From CALHVX01 sp964640725 (GTDB lineage: Bacteria > Pseudomonadota > Gammaproteobacteria > Pseudomonadales > Azotimanducaceae): 57,705 nt of DNA. Below the pieces are notes generated by a model. The model was not told the origin of the DNA, searched no databases, and was given only the letters and a program-made list of their open reading frames with translations. The position numbers and the translations under genes are program-made. Location of the stretch: assembly GCA_964640725.1 (NCBI GenBank), contig CAZXIJ010000026.1, positions 1 through 57,705 on the forward strand, read 5' to 3'. Numbering within the stretch: position 1 is the stretch's first letter; every line of letters begins with the position of its first letter. Positions 34,565 to 44,068 of the stretch are shown here, one piece after another.

Positions 34565-36466
34565 ATGGATTCCAACAGCCACGGCAGAGCCCGGGCGCAG
34601 CGGGGATGGCTCGCGCGGCTGGGCGGCGCGATCACCTGGCTCCGGCACTTTACGGGCAACCTGCTGTTCCTGCTCCTGCTGCTCGTTGTGCTGTCGGCAT
34701 TGCTCGGCCGCTGCCAGTCCGTGCAGCTGCCCGCGCAGGGCGCGCTGGTCATTGATCCAGCCGGCGCCGTGGTCGAGTCCCCAGCCCTGACCGACCCGCT
34801 TCAGGGGCTTCTGAACCCCCAGCTGCAGGTGGGCCAGGTGGCGATCGAGGACCTGGTTCGAGCGATCGACCTGGGCCGGGAGGACAGCCGCATCAACCTG
34901 CTGGTGCTGCGCCTGGACGAGGTGAGCTACCTGTCGCTCACCCACGCCGAGCAGCTTGGCGATGCAGTGGCCCGCTTTCGGGCCTCTGGCAAGCGCGTCG
35001 AGGCCTACGGCTACGCCTACGAGCAAGTGCCCTACCTCGTCGCGAGCCAGGCCAACGCGGTTTACCTCCACCCCATGGGCCAGCTCATGCTCCCGGGGCT
35101 GGCCTCCTACCGCCTGTATTGGAAAGGCCTGCTGGAAAAGCTGGGCTTGGACGTCGAGGTGTTTCGGGTCGGCACCTACAAGTCCTTCGTTGAGCCCTAC
35201 CTGCGCCAGGACATGTCTGAGCCGGTGCGGGAAGAGACGCTGGGCACGTTGACTGCTCTGTGGGACCGCATGCTCGATCGCATCAGCGCCAACCGCGACC
35301 TGGAGAGCGTCGCCGTGCGGCAATTTGCCGAAAACTACGTCGAGGCGATCAGCAGCACCGGCGGCGACCTCGCTCGCGCCGCCCTGGAGGCCAACCTGGT
35401 CGATGAGCTGCTGACAGAAGATGAGGCCCGATCCCGGCTCGCCGAGACCGCCGGCCGGCTGGCTACCGGCGACTACGTCGCGACCGGCTATGAGCAGTAC
35501 CTGGCGGTGGCCGGCCCCCGGTCACCCGCGACCACGCCGTACGTGAGCGTGCTGACCCTCGAAGGTCCGATCGTGTTGAGCGCGCCCGGGGGCGGCGCGA
35601 TCGGCGCGGAAGAAGTCTCCGAGCAGCTTCGGGCGGTTGCCCGGGATGACAACGCCCGGGCCCTGGTGTTGCGCGTTAATTCGCCCGGCGGCAGCAGCTT
35701 CGCGTCCGAGCTCATTCGCAAGGAGCTGGAGCTGCTGCAGGTTCGCGGCAAGCCGGTCGTGATCTCCATGGGCCCCACCGCGGCCTCTGGCGGCTACTGG
35801 ATTTCTGCCACCGCAGACGAAATCGTGGCTGAGCCGACCACGATCACCGGCTCTATCGGCGCCTTCAGCATCTTCCCATCCGCCCGGTCCGCCCTGGCGG
35901 AGGCTGGCGTCAGTTCCGACGGGGTCGCGACGACACCGCTGGCGGGCGGCCTGAGCCCGGTTCGCGGTCTGAACGATCCGCTGCGCGCGGTGCTCCAGCA
36001 ATCCCTGGAACAGGTCTACGAGCAATTTGCGAATCTGGTCGCTCGGGGTCGTCAGCTGGACCCCGCAGCGGTGGAAGCGCTGGCCGGGGGCCGCATCTGG
36101 ACCGGAACCCAGGCGTTGGAGCGAGGGCTTGCAGATCATCTGGGCGGGGTGGACCTGGCGCTGGAGCGCGCGGCGGCGCTGGCCGGCATTGAAGACCCGG
36201 GCGTTCGCTACCTGGTGCCAGAGCGATCAGCGAGAAGCGCGCTCATTGCTCAGCTGCTCGACATGGCCCAGACCCTTGGCGTCACGGCTGACCCTGTGCG
36301 GGGCCAGCCGCTCGCAGCAGCGCTTCGGGCCCTGGCCGGACACCCGGAGCTTGTGGGCACTGAATCCGGCCTCGCGCGCAGCGTGGCGCCATTGCTGTTG
36401 CTGCTGGCGGAACAGGACCCAAGGGGCGTGTTCAGCTACTGCCAGACCTGTCCGCCTGCCCCCTAG
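34565..36466 (+). CDS. sppA: Signal peptide peptidase SppA, 67 kDa type (protease IV)
   Basis: The 633-residue protein has one N-terminal membrane anchor (about 31-48) and two S49 peptidase domains. The catalytic Lys206 lies in VGTYKSFVEP of the first domain and Ser408 in TAASGGYWIS of the second, almost the numbers of the E. coli enzyme (Lys209/Ser409). It digests cleaved signal peptides in the membrane. The last 100 residues are an Ala/Leu-rich extension. Confidence 0.95.
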   Translation: MDSNSHGRARAQRGWLARLGGAITWLRHFTGNLLFLLLLLVVLSALLGRCQSVQLPAQGALVIDPAGAVVESPALTDPLQGLLNPQLQVGQVAIEDLVRAIDLGREDSRINLLVLRLDEVSYLSLTHAEQLGDAVARFRASGKRVEAYGYAYEQVPYLVASQANAVYLHPMGQLMLPGLASYRLYWKGLLEKLGLDVEVFRVGTYKSFVEPYLRQDMSEPVREETLGTLTALWDRMLDRISANRDLESVAVRQFAENYVEAISSTGGDLARAALEANLVDELLTEDEARSRLAETAGRLATGDYVATGYEQYLAVAGPRSPATTPYVSVLTLEGPIVLSAPGGGAIGAEEVSEQLRAVARDDNARALVLRVNSPGGSSFASELIRKELELLQVRGKPVVISMGPTAASGGYWISATADEIVAEPTTITGSIGAFSIFPSARSALAEAGVSSDGVATTPLAGGLSPVRGLNDPLRAVLQQSLEQVYEQFANLVARGRQLDPAAVEALAGGRIWTGTQALERGLADHLGGVDLALERAAALAGIEDPGVRYLVPERSARSALIAQLLDMAQTLGVTADPVRGQPLAAALRALAGHPELVGTESGLARSVAPLLLLLAEQDPRGVFSYCQTCPPAP

Positions 36467-36496
36467 CCGGGGCGCCGGCAGCGCCTCCGGGACGCG

Positions 36497-37060
36497 CTAG
36501 AACAAGCGGAAGCGGGTGCGGCCTGCACTGGTTGAGCGGGTGCGACGGCTCTGCCGACGGCGGCGCATGCGCTGATGCAGCTCGCGGCGCTTGATGTCCA
36601 GATACTCTTCCCGGGACAGGTTCTGGTTGCGATTGCGCGCCTTCTCGCCAGAGCGATACGCGCAGAAATCACCAAAGGCGTCGATTTCGTGCCGCAGCTC
36701 GTTCACGACCAGCTCGATCATGATCGCGTCATCGATGTAGCCAAGCACTGGCACGTTGTCCGGGATCAGGTCCTGCGGGTCGGAAAAGTAGGACAAGGCG
36801 GAAAGCACGTCTTTGCGCTCTTTCTTTTCCAGGCCCCACTCGTCGTCTTCCAGCATCTTGATCAGGCTTTCGACCGACTCCACACGGCTGCGCACAAACG
36901 CCGGCACGCTGCTCGCACGCACCTCTTCGACCATGGCGCGGGCCTTGCCGATGATGCTCTGTTCGTCAGCGCCGGAAGCTTGTTCCTGCGCTTTCTTCAT
37001 GATCCCGCGGAAGTAACGCAGGTCCTTGTCTTCAAGATCAAAAGTAATGCGCAGCGGCAT
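36497..37060 (-). CDS. DUF1232 (YkvA-like) protein
   Basis: The 187-residue protein has the DUF1232 motif YFSDPQDLIPDNVPVLGYID (about 91-110), followed by a helix. The family normally forms membrane-associated helical proteins of unknown role. Here the N-terminal 85 residues are a charged helical region and the C-terminus is strongly Arg-rich (MRRRRQSRRTRS). It lies 61 bases downstream of the transporter gene on the same strand. Confidence 0.82.
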   Translation of the reverse strand: MPLRITFDLEDKDLRYFRGIMKKAQEQASGADEQSIIGKARAMVEEVRASSVPAFVRSRVESVESLIKMLEDDEWGLEKKERKDVLSALSYFSDPQDLIPDNVPVLGYIDDAIMIELVVNELRHEIDAFGDFCAYRSGEKARNRNQNLSREEYLDIKRRELHQRMRRRRQSRRTRSTSAGRTRFRLF

Positions 37061-37121
37061 GGGTCCCCACCCTTCAACTCAGTAAGCGTCGAGCGACTAT
37101 ACCCAACTTTTGTGCCAAAGA

Positions 37122-38837
37122 TCAGCTTTCCTGGGAGGACTCCGCATCGGCTTCGCGCTCGCGACGGTGCTCGCCCCAGTAGCGCTCGGTGAGAGCGCGG
37201 ATCTCTTTGCGCATCAGCACCAGGCCCAGCAGGTTGGGTAGCGTCATCAGAGCCAGGGTAATCGCAGACAGCAGCCAGATCAGCGAGGTATCAGCAATGG
37301 TGGCCAGGAAGAAGCCGGCGACGTACACCCAGCGGTAGGGCGTGACCCATCGGGTGCCGACCAGGTAGGTCACAGCCCGGTCGCCGTAGTAGGACCAGGC
37401 GAGCGCCGTCGAGAAGGCAAACATCGCAAGGCCGATGCTGACGATGTACTGCCCCCAGCCCCCCAGAAAGCTGCGCTGGAAGGCGGCGATGGTCAGCGGT
37501 ACCGAATGCAGCAGCGAGCGGCCAGCGAGGGTCACCCCGTCGGGCAGGCTCAGGCGGCCGTCTGCCACGGTCAGCGATCCGTTCCAGGGCGCCCCGGCCT
37601 GGGTGACGCGAACGGTCTCGGCCACGCTGCGATTGTGCAGCACGGTCACGGCGGGGGCCCGGGCCAGCTGGCCATCGACCACGGTCAGGGTGCCGCTGAA
37701 ACGCGCAATCGCCGGTGTACGGTCGCCCGGTTCAGGGTCGACGCCGTTCAAATGCATGTACAGCTGTCGGCGATCGGCTTCTGCCTGGTCGTCATAGCGA
37801 CCGTCGATCACCTGCGTATCGATCCCGGTAAAGTCGGTTTGGAACTTCTCGACCCAGACTCCGGAGCTCAGAATCACCAGCCCGGTCAGGGTGCAGATCA
37901 CCAGCGTATCGATGAACGGCTCAAGGATCGCGACCATGCCTTCGGCGACCGGCTCCTTGGTCCGCGCTGCGGCGTGGGCAATCGGTGCCGAGCCCTGCCC
38001 CGCTTCGTTGGAGTACAGGCCTCGGTTCACGCCGCGATTGAACGCGTAGGCGAAGGTCGCGCCCAGGAAGCCACCGGTCGCGGCGCTGCCCGTGAAGGCG
38101 TCCCGAAAAACGCTCGCAAAGGCCGGGCCAATCTGGTCGAGGTTGCTGACCACCACGGCCAGAGCGCCCACTGCGTAGAGCACGCCCATGAGCGGCACGA
38201 TCGCTGCCGCAACGCGCGCGATCCGCCGGATCCCGCCAAGAATGACCGCTGCCAGCAGGATCGAGAACACCACGCCGCTGACGACCGGGGGTAGCTCAAA
38301 GGCCGTTTCCAGCCCCGCGGCCATATTGTTGCTCTGCGGCAGGCTGCCCGTTCCGAAGCTGCTGATCACGGTCGCGATGGCGAAAAAGACGGCCAGGCCT
38401 TTGTAGCCCAGACCGTGCTCCATGTAGTACATCGGCCCACCAGCGATCCGGCCCTGCTCGTCCGTCTGCCGGTAGCGGTGCGAGATCGTGACCTCGGCGT
38501 ACTTCGTGGTCATGCCGATGAACGCCGTCATCCACATCCAGAACAGTGCCGCCGGGCCACCGAGAAAAATGGCAAAGGCTACGCCCCCGATATTGCCCGT
38601 GCCCACGGTGCCGGACAGCGCCGTCGACAGGGCCTGGAAGTGGCTCGTATCGCCCGGATCCGTATCCTTGCTGTAGCGTCCGGACAGCACGCCCCAGGCG
38701 TGGCCGAAGAATCGCAGCTGCGGCGCACCGAGATAGATGGTGAAAAACAACCCGACGCCGAGCAGCGCCAGGGGAAAGTAGATCGCGCTGCCGAGCAGGC
38801 TGTCGAGCAGCGACAGAAAGTCTTCGATGAGCTGCAT
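37122..38837 (-). CDS. Sodium:amino-acid symporter (AGCS family) with an extra domain
   Basis: The membrane part matches alanine/glycine:cation symporters: ALSGTVGTGNIGGVAFAIFLGG (about 73-94), GGPMYYMEHGLG, NRGVNRGLYSNEAGQGSAPIAHAAA (about 267-291) and ALAWSYYGDRA. The protein has 571 residues, against about 450-490 usual for the family. The surplus is a hydrophilic insert, residues about 330-446 (37500-37850), between two membrane helices. It holds two similar stretches, SGTLTVVDGQL and NGSLTVADGRL. Its start overlaps the stop of the alkaline phosphatase gene (TGATG), so the two are translated together. Confidence 0.92.
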   Translation of the reverse strand: MQLIEDFLSLLDSLLGSAIYFPLALLGVGLFFTIYLGAPQLRFFGHAWGVLSGRYSKDTDPGDTSHFQALSTALSGTVGTGNIGGVAFAIFLGGPAALFWMWMTAFIGMTTKYAEVTISHRYRQTDEQGRIAGGPMYYMEHGLGYKGLAVFFAIATVISSFGTGSLPQSNNMAAGLETAFELPPVVSGVVFSILLAAVILGGIRRIARVAAAIVPLMGVLYAVGALAVVVSNLDQIGPAFASVFRDAFTGSAATGGFLGATFAYAFNRGVNRGLYSNEAGQGSAPIAHAAARTKEPVAEGMVAILEPFIDTLVICTLTGLVILSSGVWVEKFQTDFTGIDTQVIDGRYDDQAEADRRQLYMHLNGVDPEPGDRTPAIARFSGTLTVVDGQLARAPAVTVLHNRSVAETVRVTQAGAPWNGSLTVADGRLSLPDGVTLAGRSLLHSVPLTIAAFQRSFLGGWGQYIVSIGLAMFAFSTALAWSYYGDRAVTYLVGTRWVTPYRWVYVAGFFLATIADTSLIWLLSAITLALMTLPNLLGLVLMRKEIRALTERYWGEHRREREADAESSQES

Positions 38838-40330
38838 CAGGGCGCCTGGGTGCCGAGCAGTGCCGCCCGGAGCACCTGGTAGATTTCGTTCTGCTCCATG
38901 ACCCCTCGCAGCTGTTCTGCCGCCGGGCCTGCCGCGTAGGCCGCCACGTCTTCCCCTGCGTGGGTCTCAGCAGGCATGGGAATCGCCGCATTCTGACGAT
39001 AGTCGAGCGCGGTGGTATCCACGTCCGTCAGGTCGACTGGCTGATCTGTGGCCCCAGGGCCATTCGCGTAAGACAGGGTCGTGTACGGCCTATCGTTCGC
39101 ATCAAGCTGGTAGGAACCATCCGGCAGCGTCACCTTGCCGAGAATCGGATTACCGCGCCTTGGGTAACCGGCGATGGTGAGCGTGTGGCTGTGATCAGCG
39201 GTGACCAGGACCAGCGTGTTGGCGAGATCGACGCGATTGAGCGTTGCAGCAACCGCCTGATCGAAGGCGACGGTATCTTCCATAGCGCGGTAGGCATTGC
39301 CGTAATGATGCGCGTGATCGATCCGGCCGCCTTCTACCAGGAGAAAGTACCCGGTGTCGTTGCCCGCCGCCAGAAAGTCGATCGCGGCGCCGGTCATCTC
39401 TGCCAGCGACGGTTCCAGCGTTGCGTCCCGGTCAGCTTCCCACTGCAAATGGGAGGGCTCAAACAGTCCCAGCACCTGGCTGCGCCCCGGTACCGCGCTG
39501 GCCATAGTCTCCTGCCACTGCGCCCGGTTCCAGACGTAGCGACGATCGGCACCGCCCTGGCGCCAGCGATCAATGAGATTCTGGCCGTCCTGCCGGCGCC
39601 CCATGGGTTTGTTGTATTCCGGATCAACGGCGCCTTCGGGCACAAAGTTTGCGCGCCCGCCTCCGAGCACCAGCTCCGGGCCATCGCCGGGCGCGAACTC
39701 TACCAGCTGCCTGGCAATATCGACGCAGCCTGCCGCCGCGGCATCGGCCGGCATGGCTTTGTCGTCTTCCCAGTCCCGATCTGCGCTGTGCGCGTAGGTG
39801 GCCGCAGGCGTGGCGTGGGTAATGCGGGTGGTGCTGATCAGGCCACTGCGGAACCCGGCAGCCTCGGCCTCTTCGAGCAGCGTGCGCATGGGTGCGCCCC
39901 GAGCGCCTTCGCAGTCACCGCGCGCCGGCTCCCGGCCCACGCTGAGCACGCCGGCCCGGGTCTTGCTGCCGGTCATAATCGCGGACATGGTCCCGGCGCT
40001 GTCTGGGACCTGCAGATCCGTGTTGTAGGTCTTGATCAACGCCACATTCGGAAACTGCTCGAAGGACAGCTCATGGGACTCGCCGTCTTTGCCGAGTTTT
40101 TGCCCCGCGTAAATCCGGGCCGCGGTGATGGTACTGATGCCCATGCCATCGCCGATGAACAGGACAACATTACGTGGACCGGTCGAGGCCACAGCGACCT
40201 CTTCGGCGTTGCTCTGCGGCAGCCCGCTGGCACAGCCCAGCATGAGTACTGGCAATAACAGGGCGACCCGACGCGCGATGGGCGTGACGAGTTGCGCCAG
40301 GGCAATTGACGGGGTCAGTGAATCAGGCAC
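38837..40330 (-). CDS. Alkaline phosphatase, lipoprotein type
   Basis: The 497 residues have a lipobox-like LMLGC (Cys near 33). FIGDGMG (Asp61) supplies a metal ligand and DSAGTMSAIMTG has the nucleophile Ser111. Late VTADHSHTL gives further metal ligands (Asp and His), with EGGRIDHAHH before it. It releases phosphate from monoesters in the periplasm or at the outer membrane. Its start overlaps the end of gor by eight bases and its stop overlaps the AGCS transporter gene, so all three form one unit. Confidence 0.92.
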   Translation of the reverse strand: MPDSLTPSIALAQLVTPIARRVALLLPVLMLGCASGLPQSNAEEVAVASTGPRNVVLFIGDGMGISTITAARIYAGQKLGKDGESHELSFEQFPNVALIKTYNTDLQVPDSAGTMSAIMTGSKTRAGVLSVGREPARGDCEGARGAPMRTLLEEAEAAGFRSGLISTTRITHATPAATYAHSADRDWEDDKAMPADAAAAGCVDIARQLVEFAPGDGPELVLGGGRANFVPEGAVDPEYNKPMGRRQDGQNLIDRWRQGGADRRYVWNRAQWQETMASAVPGRSQVLGLFEPSHLQWEADRDATLEPSLAEMTGAAIDFLAAGNDTGYFLLVEGGRIDHAHHYGNAYRAMEDTVAFDQAVAATLNRVDLANTLVLVTADHSHTLTIAGYPRRGNPILGKVTLPDGSYQLDANDRPYTTLSYANGPGATDQPVDLTDVDTTALDYRQNAAIPMPAETHAGEDVAAYAAGPAAEQLRGVMEQNEIYQVLRAALLGTQAP

Positions 40331-41690
40331 GGGCTTCCCTCATGGTGACGAACTCTTCTGCAGCCGTGGGATGAATCCCGACCGTGGCGTCAAACTGCGC
40401 CTTGGTCAGCCCGGCGTTCACGGCGATCGCCAGGCCCTGGATGATTTCTCCGGCGTCCGGCCCCGCCATGTGTGCGCCCACCACGCGATCGCTGCCCCGG
40501 TCGACGATCAGCTTCATCAGCGTGCGCTCAGTGCTTTCTGTGAGCGTGTACTTCATGGGGCGAAAGCTCGACTCGTAGACGTCCACGGCATCGAACCGGG
40601 CATTTGCTTGCGCTTCCGTCAGGCCCACCGTGCCGATATTGGGCTGGCAAAACACCGCCGTTGCGATGTTGTCGTAGCTGAGGCTGCGGCGCGGATTGTC
40701 AGTAAAGAGATTGTTGGCAATCACCATGCCCTCGGCGATCGCCACAGGCGTCAGCTGCACGCGATCAATCACGTCACCGAGCGCGTAAATGTTGGGCACA
40801 TTCGTTTGGTAATCGTCATCGACAGCCACCGCACCCTTGCCCGTGGTCTCGACGCCGGCGGCAGCCAGGTTGAGCTTTGCCACGTTTGGCACCCGGCCTG
40901 TGGCATACATGACCTGGTCAACGACCAGCGACTCGCCCGTGGTCAGGGCCAACCGGCGCCGGCCTTTGTCCAGCTCGATGCGCTCGACGTTGCACTGGAA
41001 TCGCAGATCGATGCCTTTGGACGCCAGCTCGTCGCGCACGAAATGACGCACGCCATCGTCAAAGCCTCGCAGGAACATCTCGCCCCGGTAGATCAGATGT
41101 GTGTTGGCACCCAGCCCGTTGAAAATCCCCGCGAACTCAACGCCGATATAGCCCCCGCCGACCACCGCAACATCGGCGGGAAACTCGCCCAGATAGAACG
41201 CGTCGTCAGAGGTAATCGCCAGCTCGGAACCGGGAAACTCCGGCACCACGGGCCGGCCGCCGGTCGCGATCAGAATTTTCTCGCCGTAGAGCTGCTGGTC
41301 GTCGCCCTCGCTGGAACTCACCTTGATCCGGTGCGCGTCGACAAACTCGCCATGCCCCCAGATGATGTCGACGCCGGCGTTGTCCAGGAGCGTTCGATAC
41401 ACGCCGTTCAGGCGCTCAATTTCCCGGGTCTTGTTGTCTCGCAGCGTCGGCCAGTGAAAGGTCCGCTCGCCGCCCTGCCAGCCGTAGCCCGTGGCGTTGT
41501 CGAACTCTTCGGCAAAGTGCGAGCCGTATACGAACAGCTTCTTGGGCACACAACCCACGTTCACACAGGTGCCACCGAGGTAGGTGCTCTCGATCACAGC
41601 CACGCGAGCCCCGTAGCTGGCCGCCATGCGGGCGCAGCGAACGCCGCCGGAACCGGCTCCGAGCACAATCAGATCATAGGAATTCGCCAT
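40323..41690 (-). CDS. gor: Glutathione-disulfide reductase
   Basis: The 455-residue flavoprotein has FAD-binding LGAGSGG, the redox disulfide Cys42/Cys47 in GGTCVNVGCVPKK, an NADP-binding VVGGGYIGVEFAG and the C-terminal active-site His in HPTAAEEF. It keeps glutathione reduced and supports the glutathione-dependent YqjG enzyme encoded elsewhere in the window. It is the first gene of the leftward unit with alkaline phosphatase and the AGCS transporter, and divergent from a thiamine-diphosphate enzyme. Confidence 0.95.
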   Translation of the reverse strand: MANSYDLIVLGAGSGGVRCARMAASYGARVAVIESTYLGGTCVNVGCVPKKLFVYGSHFAEEFDNATGYGWQGGERTFHWPTLRDNKTREIERLNGVYRTLLDNAGVDIIWGHGEFVDAHRIKVSSSEGDDQQLYGEKILIATGGRPVVPEFPGSELAITSDDAFYLGEFPADVAVVGGGYIGVEFAGIFNGLGANTHLIYRGEMFLRGFDDGVRHFVRDELASKGIDLRFQCNVERIELDKGRRRLALTTGESLVVDQVMYATGRVPNVAKLNLAAAGVETTGKGAVAVDDDYQTNVPNIYALGDVIDRVQLTPVAIAEGMVIANNLFTDNPRRSLSYDNIATAVFCQPNIGTVGLTEAQANARFDAVDVYESSFRPMKYTLTESTERTLMKLIVDRGSDRVVGAHMAGPDAGEIIQGLAIAVNAGLTKAQFDATVGIHPTAAEEFVTMREARA

Positions 41691-41813
41691 AGCACGGTCT
41701 CTCGAGAAAGTGCAGCGAGCCTAATTGATCAGGATGCAATTGCAATGCTGCGCGTTGCATTGCCCCTGGCGCCCCGCCACACTTCCGGCAACCCAGAGCC
41801 CCCGAGGATTCCT

Positions 41814-43358
41814 GTGAACGGCGCCGACACGCTCATCAAAACGTTCCTGAACTGCCAGGTCGACGTCTGCTTTACCAACCCAGGCACCTCGGAGATGCAC
41901 TTCGTTGCGGCCCTCGACAAGGAGCCCCAGATGCGCAGCGTGCTGGGACTGTTCGAGGGCGCGGTCACCGGAGCCGCTGACGGCTACGGGCGCATGGCTG
42001 GCAAGCCGGCGGCCACGCTCCTGCACCTGGGCCCGGGCCTGGCCAACGGCCTCGCCAACCTGCACAACGCCCGCCGCGCCCATACGCCCATCGTGAACGT
42101 CGTCGGCGAGCACGCCACCTATCACCGACACCTGGATGCCCCACTGACCTCCGACATCGAGGGTTTCGCCGCCCCGGTCTCAGGCTGGCTGCAGGTCAGC
42201 GAGAGCGCCGATGAGGTTGCCCGCGACGGCGCAGCAGCGATCGCCGCGTCCATGGCGGCCCCGGGCCAGATCGCCACGTTGATCCTGCCGGCCGATACCG
42301 CCTGGACCGAGACCGGGGCGCCCATCGCGAGCCTGCCGGCCGTGCAGGGCCCGGCACCGGCCAACTCGAACATGGACCGTTTGCGGGAGATTTTCCGCAG
42401 CGGCGAGCCCGTGGCCCTGCTGCTGAACGGCAGCGCCACGGTGGGCCCGGGCCTGGCCCTGGCCGGCAAAATCGCCCGCGCCACGGGTGCCCAGCTGGTT
42501 GGCGATACCTTTATCAGCCGAATCTCTCGCGGCGCCGGCCAACCCGGCGTCGAGCGCCTGCCCTACTTCGCCGAGCAGGCCATCGAGTTTCTGTCGCGCT
42601 TCAGGCACCTGGTGCTGGTCGACACCAAGGCGCCCGTCAGCTTCTTCGCCTACCCCGGCGTGCCCAGCGAATTGACCCCCGAGGGCTGCGCGTGCCACAC
42701 CCTGGCCAGCCCCGGGGAGGACGCAGTAGGGGCGCTGCAGGCGCTCGCCGATGCCCTTTCGATTTCCGGCGACGATACGGGCGCGCTCAGCCGGCAGCAG
42801 CCGGCAGCGCCGACCGGCGAGCTGACCCCCGAAAAGATCGCCCAGGCCGTTGCTCACCTGCTGCCGGAGGGCTGTATTGTGGTGAATGAAGCCGCCACCG
42901 GCGGTTTTGCGATTCCAGCCATGACCGCTCAAAGCGCGCCCCATGACTGGCTGGACCTGACGGGCGGCGCGATCGGCATGGGGATTCCCGCGGCCACGGG
43001 CGCAGCCATCGCCTGCCCGGACCGACGCGTGCTGAACCTGCAGGCCGACGGCAGCGGCATGTACACCTTGCAGGCCCTGTGGACCCAGGCCCGGGAAGGG
43101 CTGGATATCACGACCATCATCTTCGCCAACCGCAAGTACGCGATCCTGCAGGTCGAGTTCATGCGCGTCGGTGCGCACAACCCGGGGCGCCGGGCCATGG
43201 ACATGATGGAGCTGGATCGGCCGGAGCTGCGCTGGGTGGAGCTGGCAGCCGGCATGGGCGTGCCCGGCGAGCAGGTCACGAGCGCCGATGCGCTGACTGC
43301 GGCCCTGGCCCGGAGCATTGCAACCCCCGGCCCCTATCTGATTGAAGCCGTCATCTAA
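41814..43358 (+). CDS. Thiamine-diphosphate-dependent enzyme, acetolactate synthase large-subunit-like
   Basis: The 514 residues form the three-domain fold of this superfamily: the N-terminal domain with catalytic Glu48 in GLFEGAVTGAADGYGRMAG, a central domain, and the C-terminal cofactor domain with ADGSGMYTLQALWTQ and FANRKYAIL. The start is a GTG with GAGG six bases upstream. The frame is open for another 1.7 kb upstream, but that part lies over gor and alkaline phosphatase and is a shadow. Proteins of this length without a regulatory partner are usually annotated as acetolactate synthase-like or benzoylformate decarboxylase-like; the substrate is unknown. Confidence 0.88.
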   Translation: MNGADTLIKTFLNCQVDVCFTNPGTSEMHFVAALDKEPQMRSVLGLFEGAVTGAADGYGRMAGKPAATLLHLGPGLANGLANLHNARRAHTPIVNVVGEHATYHRHLDAPLTSDIEGFAAPVSGWLQVSESADEVARDGAAAIAASMAAPGQIATLILPADTAWTETGAPIASLPAVQGPAPANSNMDRLREIFRSGEPVALLLNGSATVGPGLALAGKIARATGAQLVGDTFISRISRGAGQPGVERLPYFAEQAIEFLSRFRHLVLVDTKAPVSFFAYPGVPSELTPEGCACHTLASPGEDAVGALQALADALSISGDDTGALSRQQPAAPTGELTPEKIAQAVAHLLPEGCIVVNEAATGGFAIPAMTAQSAPHDWLDLTGGAIGMGIPAATGAAIACPDRRVLNLQADGSGMYTLQALWTQAREGLDITTIIFANRKYAILQVEFMRVGAHNPGRRAMDMMELDRPELRWVELAAGMGVPGEQVTSADALTAALARSIATPGPYLIEAVI

Positions 43359-43391
43359 CCCTGCGGACACCCGCCATTTTCGATGGCAGAA

Positions 43392-43429
43392 ACCGCCATA
43401 GCCCGGAAGCTATGGCGGTCCGGGTTTTT
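43392..43429 (+). terminator. Strong intrinsic terminator
   Basis: ACCGCCATAGC and GCTATGGCGGT form a perfect 11-pair stem with a six-base loop, then CCGGG and five T. It lies 34 bases after the thiamine-diphosphate enzyme gene and ends its transcript. The stem may also serve the convergent cupin gene. Confidence 0.8.
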
Positions 43430-43479
43430 GACGATCACGACATCGGCCACCGGATGATTCCCGCGGCCGGCAACCAGCG

Positions 43480-43962
43480 CTAACGCTGAGCCGGCAGAGC
43501 CTCCGTGAACTCATAGGCAGTCGGATCGAAGACAGCGGGGTCGCCGCCAGGCGCCCACCAGGCCCAGACCGTTACGACCGGCTCGTCGCTGGTATTCACC
43601 ATACGATGATCGGTGTTCGGCGGCGTATAGATCGTTGTGCCGGCTTTGGCTTCGAACGTGTCTGAGCCCACCGTCCAGGTCGCACGACCAGACAGCACGT
43701 AGTACAGCTCCGGCGCGGCGTGACGGTGCCCGGGATAGGTCGTGTGCGCCGGGATCTCGAGCATGCCGAAGCGCATGTCCTGCTGCGGGATCTGGCCCGG
43801 CCCGTCGGCGCCAACCAGATCTTTCCAACGCACGCCAACGGCGTTTGTCGCCCAGGGGACCGCGCTGGATTCAGTCCGTGTCGGTACTGGAGGCGCAGCT
43901 GCGGGCTCGTCGTGCGTGGTGATCGCACTCAGCAGCACACAGAGCCAAAGGAGTGTCTTCAA
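43480..43962 (-). CDS. Secreted cupin-domain protein
   Basis: The cupin barrel (about residues 65-145) has the metal ligands in PGHRHAAPELYYVLSG (His, His, Glu) and a later His in TDHRMVN. The TTG start chosen gives 160 residues with a signal peptide (KTLLWLCVLLSAIT). Upstream in-frame starts would overlap the mauE gene and put a hydrophilic stretch before the signal. It is divergent from the amine dehydrogenase cluster and may handle or sense a product of it; this is inference. Confidence 0.75.
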   Translation of the reverse strand: MKTLLWLCVLLSAITTHDEPAAAPPVPTRTESSAVPWATNAVGVRWKDLVGADGPGQIPQQDMRFGMLEIPAHTTYPGHRHAAPELYYVLSGRATWTVGSDTFEAKAGTTIYTPPNTDHRMVNTSDEPVVTVWAWWAPGGDPAVFDPTAYEFTEALPAQR

Positions 43963-44068
43963 GGCAGCGATCCGGTTTCTGCTAGTATCGAAGATGTTAT
44001 ATTGCCGCTCGACAAGTTCACACCTGAACTCAGCTTCCTGAACATCCGGCAACTCCTCAGGCGCTTTC

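Noticed and set aside
40125..41813. Long N-terminal extension of the thiamine-diphosphate enzyme frame (about 560 residues)
   Set aside because: It lies antisense to intact gor and alkaline phosphatase, has no family match, and a GTG with a good ribosome site at 41814 gives the normal N-terminus.
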